Source: Nostoc sp. JL33 (GTDB lineage: Bacteria > Cyanobacteriota > Cyanobacteriia > Cyanobacteriales > Nostocaceae). From it: 64,000 nucleotides of DNA. Location: positions 1 through 64,000 of the forward strand of contig NZ_JABXKP010000083.1 of the NCBI RefSeq assembly GCF_017114985.1. The letters run 5' to 3'. Made by a program: the position numbers and the translations under genes. Of the stretch, positions 33,329 through 41,041 are shown one piece after another; position 1 is the stretch's first letter; each line of letters opens with the position of its first letter. The notes under the pieces are model-generated. The model was not told the DNA's origin and made no database searches. It saw only the letters and a program-made list of their open reading frames with translations.

Positions 33329-35914
33329 GTGGATGAAACCGTTGTAAAATGGCTGTATACACCAAATTGCCAGCAAGAGGCTATTAACCTGCTCTCAAAA
33401 CTTGCCGTCAATTTACCAGGGGTGATTTTTCAAGTTCTGCAACGGCAGGATGGTTCTGTGTTTGTCCCTTATGTCAGTTCTGGTTGTCAATATTTGTATG
33501 AATTAGAACCAGAAGCTTTACAGGCAGACTTCCAGGTGCTATACAAACTGATCCATCCACAGGATATAAAAGCTTTTAGAGAATCTATTACTGTTTGTAA
33601 AACCACGCTTACACCTTGGCATTGGGAAGGTCGGATCATTACGCCTAGTGGCAAACTTAAGTGGATTCAAGGCACTTCGCAACCCGAATTACAAGCAGAA
33701 GGCAATTTTCTTTGGAATGGCTTAGTCGTGGATATTACAGACCGAAAACTAGCCGAAGAAAAATTGCAAGAGAGTGAGGCGCGGTATAAAGCAATTTTGG
33801 ATGCTATTCCCGATTTGATGTTTCGCATCAGCCGCGATGGCGAGTATCTAGATTTGAAAAGTGAAGGAGCAAATATTACTCTTTCGAGAGAAGAAATAGT
33901 TGGGAAAAATTTGCAGGAGTTATTGCCCAGTGATGTTGCGGCGATTAGCCAAGTAGCGATCGCTAAAACTTTAGATTCTGGAACTTTGCAAACTTGCGAA
34001 TATCAACTACCAACGCCTTTGGGAGTCAAAGATTATGAGGCGCGGTTGGTAGTAAGTGGTGAAGATGAGGTATTAGCAATTGTGCGAGATATCACAGAAC
34101 GCAAACAAGCAGAAGTTAAATTACAAAATCTTGCCAAAAAATTTGCTAAAGCTTTTAGTTGCAGCCCGGATTCAATTACTATTAGTACGCTTGGTGAAGG
34201 ATGCTTTATTGAAGTTAACGACAGTTTTGTGAAACTGGCAGGTTATGAGCGAGATCAGGTGATTGGTAAAACTTCTTTTGAGTTAAATCTTTGGGTAGAC
34301 GATCGCGATCGCCTAAATTTGTTACAGGAGTTGCAAGCCACAGGAGTTGTTCGCAACTTGGAAGTTGAATTTCGGCAAAAGTCTGGCGAGATAATTACAA
34401 CGCTGGTTTCAGCCGAAGTCATTGATTTGGATGGTAACAAGAGCATCCTAGCAGTCCATCACGACATTACAGAACGCAAACAAGTAGAAGCGCAATTACG
34501 CCTTTGTGGAGAACGCGATCGCTTGTTGGCAGAAACCCTAGTGCGAATTCGGTCTTCCCTTAATTTAGACCAAATCCTCCAAACCACCGTGACGGAAGTC
34601 AGGCAATTTCTCCAAGCAGATCGAGTTTTTATAAGTTTAAATAATCCCACTTTAGGAATCAGAACTCTTGCCGAATCAGTAGATCCCAAGTATCCATCAG
34701 TCTTAGGTTGGTCTACTAATGATGAAGCTTATCTACAAGAATTAAGAAACTTACTAAAAGATAATCTTGTCCGTGTCATTGAAGATATAACAAAAATATC
34801 AGTATCTCCCAAAGTCAAAGCACACTATCGAAAATTCCAAACGAAAGCTACTTTGGCTGTACCAATTATGTTAAACAACGAATTATTTGGGGCGTTAATT
34901 GCCAATCAATGCTCAGGTTCGCGTCATTGGCAGCCCATAGAAATTGATTTGTTACAGCAGATGTCAGAACAGGTAGCGATCGCTATTCAGCAAAGCCAGA
35001 TATGCCAAAAACTAGCAGAACTCAACACTAATTTAGAACAGCAAGTACAAGAACGGACAGCACAGTTACAGCAGAAAATGCAAGAAGTTGAAAAATTGCA
35101 TCGCGTCAAAGATGTAGTTTTGCACACAGTTGCCCATGATTTACGAACTTCGGTGATGGGTAACTTGATGGTGTTAAAAAATTTGTTCAATCAGGGAGTG
35201 GGGAAGGACAAGGGGACAAGGGGACAAGGCGGACAAGGCGGACAAGGCGGACAAGGTGGACAAGGCGGACAAGGAAGAATTATTGAAGAATCTCACTTGT
35301 CTCCTCCCAATGCCCAATCCCCAATTCCAGTACCTCGCTCAATCATCGAGCGGATGATTCAAGGCAATGATCGCCAACTGACGATGATTAACTCATTGCT
35401 AGAAATTAATTCCTGTGAAAAACAGGGTATTGACATCAAACGCGAACCTGTGGATTTTAGCACCCTACTGAGAGTAACATTCACCCAGTTGGAACCCATA
35501 CTGACACAAAATCAAGCGGCTCTGAAGAACTTGGTTCCCGCAGATTTACCGTTAGTAATGGCAGATGAAACTCGATTGCAGAAAGTTTTGTCACATTTAG
35601 TAACACATAGCTTGCAAAATAATCCACCAGGATTAAATTTTATTCTGAGTGCCAGCGTTGAGGGCGGAATGATTCGCACTCAGATTCAAGATGACGGTGT
35701 GGTAATGAGTAAACTAGAGTGCGATCGCCTTTTCGATCTGCATGTCCGTGATCCCCAAGACTGTTGTTCCACAGGCATTGGCTTAAAAATGTATCTTTGT
35801 CGGAAAGTTATTAAAGCACACGGCGGCGAAATCGGTGTTATTAGTAACCGCAAGCGCGGGTTAACTTTCTGGTTTACATTACCTTTAGCAACATCGGCAA
35901 CAAATCGCCCATAA
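33329..35914 (+). CDS. PAS-PAS-PAS-GAF histidine kinase with a degraded ATP-binding site
   Basis: About 861 residues if the GTG at 33329 (AAAGGG upstream) is used; the frame is open to a TTG at 33272. Three PAS/PAC modules (each ending DITDRK or DITERK), a GAF domain (RSSLNLDQILQTTVTEVRQF onwards), a short coiled coil, HisKA with the acceptor His in VAHDLR (35135-35137), then a HATPase-like domain. The N-box reads LSHLVTHSLQNNP and the G1 box DDGVVMS. Compared with the next gene (SNLIVNALKHNP and DNGVGIS) the Mg-binding Asn and the second glycine are lost. It may be phosphorylated in trans or be a pseudokinase. An in-frame repeat lengthens the HisKA hairpin. Confidence 0.85.
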   Translation: MDETVVKWLYTPNCQQEAINLLSKLAVNLPGVIFQVLQRQDGSVFVPYVSSGCQYLYELEPEALQADFQVLYKLIHPQDIKAFRESITVCKTTLTPWHWEGRIITPSGKLKWIQGTSQPELQAEGNFLWNGLVVDITDRKLAEEKLQESEARYKAILDAIPDLMFRISRDGEYLDLKSEGANITLSREEIVGKNLQELLPSDVAAISQVAIAKTLDSGTLQTCEYQLPTPLGVKDYEARLVVSGEDEVLAIVRDITERKQAEVKLQNLAKKFAKAFSCSPDSITISTLGEGCFIEVNDSFVKLAGYERDQVIGKTSFELNLWVDDRDRLNLLQELQATGVVRNLEVEFRQKSGEIITTLVSAEVIDLDGNKSILAVHHDITERKQVEAQLRLCGERDRLLAETLVRIRSSLNLDQILQTTVTEVRQFLQADRVFISLNNPTLGIRTLAESVDPKYPSVLGWSTNDEAYLQELRNLLKDNLVRVIEDITKISVSPKVKAHYRKFQTKATLAVPIMLNNELFGALIANQCSGSRHWQPIEIDLLQQMSEQVAIAIQQSQICQKLAELNTNLEQQVQERTAQLQQKMQEVEKLHRVKDVVLHTVAHDLRTSVMGNLMVLKNLFNQGVGKDKGTRGQGGQGGQGGQGGQGGQGRIIEESHLSPPNAQSPIPVPRSIIERMIQGNDRQLTMINSLLEINSCEKQGIDIKREPVDFSTLLRVTFTQLEPILTQNQAALKNLVPADLPLVMADETRLQKVLSHLVTHSLQNNPPGLNFILSASVEGGMIRTQIQDDGVVMSKLECDRLFDLHVRDPQDCCSTGIGLKMYLCRKVIKAHGGEIGVISNRKRGLTFWFTLPLATSATNRP
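35205..35275 (+). repeat. In-frame 9-base tandem repeat in the HisKA hairpin loop
   Basis: GGACAAGGC-type 9-base units are repeated about seven times, giving (GQG)n after KDKGTR. A further repeat-derived stretch follows (CCCAATCCCCAATTCC, encoding AQSPIP). The insert lies between the two helices of the dimerisation/phospho-acceptor domain. The paralogous gene downstream lacks it. Confidence 0.88.
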
Positions 35915-35976
35915 ATCACCAAAAAATGAGAGGGTGTTATTTATGGCAATGTTGAGTAAGGGAACACCCTCAAGGT

Positions 35977-37740
35977 ATGGGCAAAGTTGCTCGGATGCTA
36001 ATGGCTACTCCATTTACAACAGTGCAAAGGTGGTGCAAACAAAGCTTTTCTGCACCAACAACAGATGAAACCACTACTCTTTACAGAGATTGGCGTAACC
36101 GTTTTTTGTGGCAGAGATTGCGTTTATGGTTATGGCTGGCGTTAATTTGTCTGTTGTCTTTTACTTTGCGAGACATTTACGGCTTGTTTTTTCCTTTTGC
36201 AGAGTTGCATCAACTGCCAGAAGTACTTAGAACTCAACGCCTTGTAATTAATATTGCAATGTTGCTGAGTATACTAATCTGCCTTGCCTTACATAAAACT
36301 AAGTTAGGTCGTTATCATCCAGATTTATTATTTTTAGGGTCTTCTTGGTCGATTAGTCTAGCATCACAGTTGTTTGCAACCATCACAGGTTTTGCGCTAC
36401 CCGATACCATCGGCTGGTCGCTGTTGTTCTTGAGCCAAGCTGTGTTGATGCCTGTCTGCTGGATTTTTCACTTGCTGACTCAAGTGAGTGTGCTGATTTA
36501 CTATTTTGGTGTGAATACGGCACTTGGGCTAAAAACACCAATCCCCGACCATCCAGAAATATATAATGTAACGTTCATTTTATACATTTTTTGGTTTTGT
36601 GCTATATGTGATATCGGTGTTTATCTGTACGATCGCCTGCAACGCTCTGAATTTTACGCTCGTCAAGAACTGGAATCTGCCTACCAAAAGCTCAAGGTTG
36701 CAGAAGCTAAATATCGCACGATTTTTGAAAACGCCGTTGAAGGTATCTTTCAAAGTAGTCCCGATGGACGTTACATTACAGCAAATCCGGCTTTAGCACG
36801 CATTTATGGCTACTCCTTAGCGGAGGAGGTGACAACAAATTTAACTGATATTAAACAATTGTACGTTCAGCCAAACCGCCGCGCAGAATTTGTGCGTCTG
36901 ATGGAAAAGTATGGCAGCATTTCCGAGTTCGAGTCCCAAATTTATCGCCGAGACGGAAGTATTGTCTGGATTTCGGAAAAAGCCTACGCAGTCCGTGACG
37001 AACAAGGAAACCTGCTTTACTACGAAGGTTTGATTGAAGATATTACCCAGCGCAAACAAACTGAAGAAGAACTACGAGTATTTTTCCATGCAGTTTCCCA
37101 TGACTTACGCAACCCAGTGCTAGGTACTTTAATGGTGCTGAAAAATTTGCTTGCACGTCCAGAGGAAAATATTTCGCTTTCACGCTCAATTTTAGAGCGG
37201 ATGATTCAAAGTAGCGATCGCCAACTTAATTTAATCAATTCCTTGATGGAAGCTCATATCAGCGAGGTGCAAGGTGTTGTATTGCAACGTCAAGCCGTAC
37301 AATTACTGACAGTTGTCGAAGCTGCGATCGCCGATTTAGAGCCATTGCTGACACAAAATCAAACAACCTTGACAAATCTCGTATCCGCAGATTTGCCATT
37401 AGTGAACGCTGATCCTACGCAACTATGGCGGGTTTTTTCTAACTTAATTGTTAATGCTCTGAAACACAATCCCCCTGGATTGGTCTTGACAATCAACGCT
37501 ACCCGTAAGGATGACAAAATTTATTGTACTGTTAGTGACAACGGCGTGGGAATTAGTCAACAACAAAGCGATCGGCTTTTTGACCTTTACTTTCGGGGTG
37601 CAAGTATCCGCAATTCTGTAAGCTTGGGATTGGGTTTGTATTTGTGTAAGCAAATCATCCATGCTCACGGTGGCGAAATTGGTGTAAATAGTGCATTGGA
37701 TGCAGGGGCAACTTTTTGGTTTACATTACCTATTAGCTGA
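35977..37740 (+). CDS. Membrane-bound PAS histidine kinase
   Basis: 587 residues. The N-terminal 210 residues contain about five membrane helices (for example LWLALICLLSFTL and LVINIAMLLSILICLAL). A PAS/PAC module follows (FENAVEGIFQSSPDGRYITA to IEDITQRK), then HisKA with acceptor His375 in VSHDLRN, and an intact HATPase with NLIVNALKHNP, SDNGVGIS and GLGLYLC. No receiver is attached. It lies 62 bases after the preceding kinase, whose C-terminal 250 residues are clearly paralogous, so the two likely arose by duplication of the catalytic region and may be co-expressed. Confidence 0.9.
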   Translation: MGKVARMLMATPFTTVQRWCKQSFSAPTTDETTTLYRDWRNRFLWQRLRLWLWLALICLLSFTLRDIYGLFFPFAELHQLPEVLRTQRLVINIAMLLSILICLALHKTKLGRYHPDLLFLGSSWSISLASQLFATITGFALPDTIGWSLLFLSQAVLMPVCWIFHLLTQVSVLIYYFGVNTALGLKTPIPDHPEIYNVTFILYIFWFCAICDIGVYLYDRLQRSEFYARQELESAYQKLKVAEAKYRTIFENAVEGIFQSSPDGRYITANPALARIYGYSLAEEVTTNLTDIKQLYVQPNRRAEFVRLMEKYGSISEFESQIYRRDGSIVWISEKAYAVRDEQGNLLYYEGLIEDITQRKQTEEELRVFFHAVSHDLRNPVLGTLMVLKNLLARPEENISLSRSILERMIQSSDRQLNLINSLMEAHISEVQGVVLQRQAVQLLTVVEAAIADLEPLLTQNQTTLTNLVSADLPLVNADPTQLWRVFSNLIVNALKHNPPGLVLTINATRKDDKIYCTVSDNGVGISQQQSDRLFDLYFRGASIRNSVSLGLGLYLCKQIIHAHGGEIGVNSALDAGATFWFTLPIS

Positions 37741-37934
37741 ATAGGCATACTGGGGTATAACCTATACCAGGGAAGCTTTCGGTCTTTATCCAATTTCAAA
37801 AATCAAATATAAATCCTAGTATTAGTGACAAAAGTAACCATTTAAAGGTGACTTTTGGCACAGGTGTATGCCTGATTATTCTGATTAAATTGAGAATATA
37901 CAAATCAAGCAATGCAACGGAGATTAAAGGATAT

Positions 37935-38255
37935 ATGAACCGCTTTAAATCTATTCTTCTTGGAGGCTTATTAGCAGCTGCTTCAATTGCTGCTCTTTCT
38001 CAAAATGCTAATGCTGCTGAATTTAGATCTGAGCATGATCGTTTTAATCGTGATACTGTAGGTTTTAATAACAATAAAGTTCAACGCGAACGTCAAGTCT
38101 ATGAACAACGCGCTCGCCAATTGCGTGAACGTCAAGCTCGTGAACAACGCACTCGTGAATTGCGTGAACGTCAAGCTCGTGAACAACGCGCTCGTCAATT
38201 GCGTGAACGTCAAGCTCGTGAATTGCGTGAACGTCAAGCCCGTTTTAATCACTAA
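37935..38255 (+). CDS. Small secreted Arg/Glu/Gln-rich repeat protein
   Basis: 106 residues from the ATG at 37935 (AAAGGA upstream). A signal peptide is clear: MNRFKSILLGGLLAAASIAA with a likely cut after ANA. The mature part carries a 13-residue repeat of the type LRERQAREQRAR in about three copies (39-base units in DNA), giving a strongly charged, helical, basic protein. Function unknown. The repeated DNA makes copy-number changes likely. It may bind envelope polymers or nucleic acids; that is speculation from charge only. Confidence 0.7.
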   Translation: MNRFKSILLGGLLAAASIAALSQNANAAEFRSEHDRFNRDTVGFNNNKVQRERQVYEQRARQLRERQAREQRTRELRERQAREQRARQLRERQARELRERQARFNH

Positions 38256-38508
38256 GCTGAAAATTTTCCCTCATATTACGTTAGGAGAGTAGCAATACTC
38301 TCTTTTTTTGTTTGCATAAATCTGTTCAAATTAATGCTTAAATAATGTTATTCAAGGGGCTGCTAAAAAAATTAGGCGTTTTTTGTCCAAATTATGAGTA
38401 ATATCATGTCCGCATAAATAGTTATGCTAACCACATCATAAATTTTGGAATCAATATTTGCATCTATATCTAGTGGTTAGGTTTCCATAAACCTTCTCGA
38501 ATTTGCTA

Positions 38509-39078
38509 TTATTCAGGAAAAAACAAACGAATAGAACAACAAAATCCGGGTAAAAGTGGCGATGTTATTTCATCATCGCCTAACAAAGTAGCAACTAAAA
38601 CCAATTGTGCTTTTTCTCGCCGATAAACTTTGACTTTTTGACTGAAGCGATCGACAATCCAATACTCACGCACACCTCGCTCTGAATAAAGTTTCAGCTT
38701 TGCTTCTTTGTCTCGAAATTCATTTTGTTTACCAGGGGATAAAACCTCTATAACTAACTCTGGTGCGCCGATCAAATGTCCCGCTTCATCTTCAATTTGC
38801 GCCAGTCGTTCTCGACTTACCCAAACTACATCCGGTATCACGCTATCTAATTGCGAAAAAATCACTCCGGGACTCACAATTGTTTCCCCTAAACCACTCG
38901 AATCTGACCAAACATCGAGTTGTCGGAATATTTTGCCACAAACTTGTTGATGACGGCGGTGAGGAGTGCGAGTCACAAAGAGTTCTCCATTAATAATTTC
39001 ATAGCGCGTCCACTCATTTTCGGGTAGAACTTCTAAATCGTGAATTGTCCAGCGTACTCCCTCAATGGCTTGGTTCAT
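38509..39078 (-). CDS. Uma2 family (DUF820) putative nuclease
   Basis: 189 residues. Uma2 features are WTIHDLEVLPENEWTRYEII, NGELFVTRTPHRRHQQV, IPDVVWVS, APELVIEVLSPG and VREYWIVDR. The acidic and Lys residues of the nuclease-like core (PDVVW, ELVIEV, KEAKLKLY) are present. It is divergent from ureE, 113 bases away, but a functional link to urease is unlikely. Confidence 0.9.
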   Translation of the reverse strand: MNQAIEGVRWTIHDLEVLPENEWTRYEIINGELFVTRTPHRRHQQVCGKIFRQLDVWSDSSGLGETIVSPGVIFSQLDSVIPDVVWVSRERLAQIEDEAGHLIGAPELVIEVLSPGKQNEFRDKEAKLKLYSERGVREYWIVDRFSQKVKVYRREKAQLVLVATLLGDDEITSPLLPGFCCSIRLFFPE

Positions 39079-39191
39079 GATTGTCCCCGTTTGGTTCGTT
39101 GCCTTTGTTTAATTTTATCTTTGCTTCGGGCAAGGCAGCTATGCTATTTAAATTAGAACCATAATCAAAAGCGGAAGATCAGGCGAAATGT

Positions 39192-39638
39192 ATGCTGACA
39201 TTTACCCAACTTAAACCACCTAATAGCGATGCCGCCGTTACTTTTACTCTGGCGCTGACAGCAGAAGAACGCACCCGCAGTCGTCATCGCTTTGAAGTAG
39301 AAGATGGTAAGGTTGTGTTTTTACATTTACCCAGAGGAACTGTCTTACACGATGGCGATATTCTGCAAGAACAAACCTATAGCAGTTTAATCAGAATTAC
39401 TGCCAAACCAGAATTAGTGCTGACTGCCTTTGCCCAAACACCACTTTTATTATTACGTGCAGCATACCATCTGGGAAATCGCCATGTACCTGTAGAAATT
39501 ACTCCGACTTATTTACGCTTGTCTTCAGATTCGGTTTTACGCACAATGTTGGAACAATTGGGGTTAGAAGTTAAAGAGGAAATTTTACCGTTTCAACCAG
39601 AATTGGGAGCTTATGGACAACAGTATCATGCTCACTGA
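39192..39638 (+). CDS. ureE: Urease accessory protein UreE (nickel chaperone)
   Basis: 148 residues. The N-terminal half is the beta-rich UreE domain (LTAEERTRSRHRFEVEDG, then LPRGTVLHDGDIL). The C-terminal half holds the metal-binding fold with AYHLGNRHVPVEI, where His is expected to bind nickel. The tail is short (YGQQYHAH), without the His-rich extension of some enterobacterial forms. It delivers nickel to the UreG-UreF complex for urease activation. The urease structural genes are not in this window. Confidence 0.93.
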   Translation: MLTFTQLKPPNSDAAVTFTLALTAEERTRSRHRFEVEDGKVVFLHLPRGTVLHDGDILQEQTYSSLIRITAKPELVLTAFAQTPLLLLRAAYHLGNRHVPVEITPTYLRLSSDSVLRTMLEQLGLEVKEEILPFQPELGAYGQQYHAH

Positions 39639-40305
39639 CAACCATCTTTTGAGTATTTTGCAGCTGGCTAGCCCTACTTTGCCTGTGGGAGCATATAGTT
39701 ATTCTGAAGGTTTGGAAATGCTGGTGGAAAATGGTACGATCGCTAACCAGATACATCTCAAACATTGGTTAAAAGCAGAGTTGCTCTACGGGGCAATTCG
39801 GTTAGAGGCGGCGGTGATGGTACGATCGCAGCAAGCTACAAAAATGGGTGATGTAGAGTCGCTATGCCGTTGGAATCTCTGGTTATCGGCTGCTAGAGAA
39901 ACAGAAGAGTTACGCGCTTCTAGTTGGCAAATGGGGCGATCGCTGATCCAATTACTTGGTAAACTAGAACCGCAGCTTGTACCTATTGCCAATGCTGTGG
40001 GTAATCCTTGCAATTATGCGATCGCTTTTGGTATTGCCGTTGCCCATTGGCAAATCAGTATCCAAGCCGGATTACTCGGATATCTGCATAGTTGGGCAAG
40101 TAATTTGATTACTGCCGGTGTGAAACTTATTCCTCTTGGACAAACAACAGGACAGCAGTTATTACTAAATTTACAACCATTATTTAGCGTTGCGGCCTTA
40201 GAAATTCTAGCCTTGGAGGATGATCAACTCGCCTGTTGTAGTTGGGGTTTGTCGCTGGCGAGTATGCAGCATGAAACGCAGTATACAAGGTTATTTAGGA
40301 GTTAG
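39628..40305 (+). CDS. ureF: Urease accessory protein UreF
   Basis: 225 residues from the ATG at 39628 (MLTDNHLLSILQLASP); an in-frame ATG at 39613 would add five residues. Typical UreF features are LPVGAYSYSEGLE near the start and LASMQHETQYTRLFRS at the end, a universally conserved C-terminal segment that contacts urease and UreG. The gene overlaps the end of ureE, implying translational coupling. UreF acts as a scaffold and GTPase-controlling partner of UreG during nickel insertion. Confidence 0.93.
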   Translation: MLTDNHLLSILQLASPTLPVGAYSYSEGLEMLVENGTIANQIHLKHWLKAELLYGAIRLEAAVMVRSQQATKMGDVESLCRWNLWLSAARETEELRASSWQMGRSLIQLLGKLEPQLVPIANAVGNPCNYAIAFGIAVAHWQISIQAGLLGYLHSWASNLITAGVKLIPLGQTTGQQLLLNLQPLFSVAALEILALEDDQLACCSWGLSLASMQHETQYTRLFRS

Positions 40306-40380
40306 GAGAGACGCGATTAATCGCGTCTGTACAAGGAGTTAGGAGAGACGCGATTAATCGCGTACAAGGAGTTAGGAGTT
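40300..40380 (+). repeat. Tandem palindromic repeat between ureF and ureG
   Basis: The unit GGAGTTAGGAG-AGACGCGATTAATCGCGT-TACAAGG type occurs twice in the 75-base gap. The palindrome GACGCGATTAATCGCGTC is at 40310-40327, with a second copy at 40347-40363 lacking its last base. The AAGGAGTTAGGAGTT at the end supplies the ribosome binding site of ureG. The hairpins could lower ureG expression relative to ureF. Confidence 0.85.
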
Positions 40381-40977
40381 ATGAATGCATTTAGAGTGGG
40401 GGTAGCTGGGCCAGTGGGTTCGGGGAAGACGGCTTTAGTTGATGGTTTGTGCAAGGGATTGCGTGAGCAGTATCAGATTGCGGTGGTGACGAATGATATT
40501 TATACTCAGGAGGATGCTCAGTTTTTAGTGCGTTCTCAGGCGTTGGCAAGCGATCGCATTTTGGGTGTAGAGACTGGTGGTTGTCCTCATACTGCCATCC
40601 GCGAAGATGCTTCAATGAATTTGGCGGCAATTGAACAGTTAGAGGAACGTTTTATCGATTTGGATTTGGTATTTTTGGAAAGTGGCGGCGATAATTTAGC
40701 TGCTACTTTTAGTCCCGAATTGGTAGATTTAACGATTTACGTTATCGATGTTGCGGCTGGTGATAAAATTCCCCGCAAAGGTGGCCCTGGTATTACTAAA
40801 TCTGATTTGTTGGTGATTAACAAAACTGACTTAGCACCATACGTTGGTGCAGATTTAAGTGTGATGGAACGAGATGCTAAAAAAATGCGCGGCGATAAAC
40901 CTTTTATTTTTACTAATTTGAAAACTCAGTCTGGACTTGCAGATGTAATTAACTTTGTTTGCACAAATATTTGTTAA
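40381..40977 (+). CDS. ureG: Urease accessory GTPase UreG
   Basis: 198 residues. Walker A is GPVGSGKTALVDGL at residues about 10-23. The nickel-binding CPH motif is in TGGCPHTAIREDAS. The G3-like segment is FLESGGDNLAATFSPELVD, and NKTDLAP is the guanine-binding motif. It hydrolyses GTP to drive nickel transfer into urease. It follows ureE and ureF in the usual order, separated from ureF by a tandem palindromic repeat. Confidence 0.95.
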   Translation: MNAFRVGVAGPVGSGKTALVDGLCKGLREQYQIAVVTNDIYTQEDAQFLVRSQALASDRILGVETGGCPHTAIREDASMNLAAIEQLEERFIDLDLVFLESGGDNLAATFSPELVDLTIYVIDVAAGDKIPRKGGPGITKSDLLVINKTDLAPYVGADLSVMERDAKKMRGDKPFIFTNLKTQSGLADVINFVCTNIC

Positions 40978-40989
40978 AAAGAATTTTAT

Positions 40990-41009
40990 AACCCACGGAG
41001 GTGGGTTTT
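40990..41009 (+). terminator. Hairpin after ureG
   Basis: The stem AACCCAC, loop GGAG, stem GTGGGTT and TT begin 12 bases past the ureG stop. It is a member of the hairpin repeat also seen at 11475, and its position between convergent genes makes a terminator role plausible. Confidence 0.55.
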
Positions 41010-41041
41010 GTCTGTGTAGACGCGGTTTCTAACCGCCCTTT

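Noticed and set aside
35205..35275. Short direct repeats that might suggest a CRISPR array
   Set aside because: Units are 9 bases, contiguous and in frame within a kinase gene; there are no spacers.
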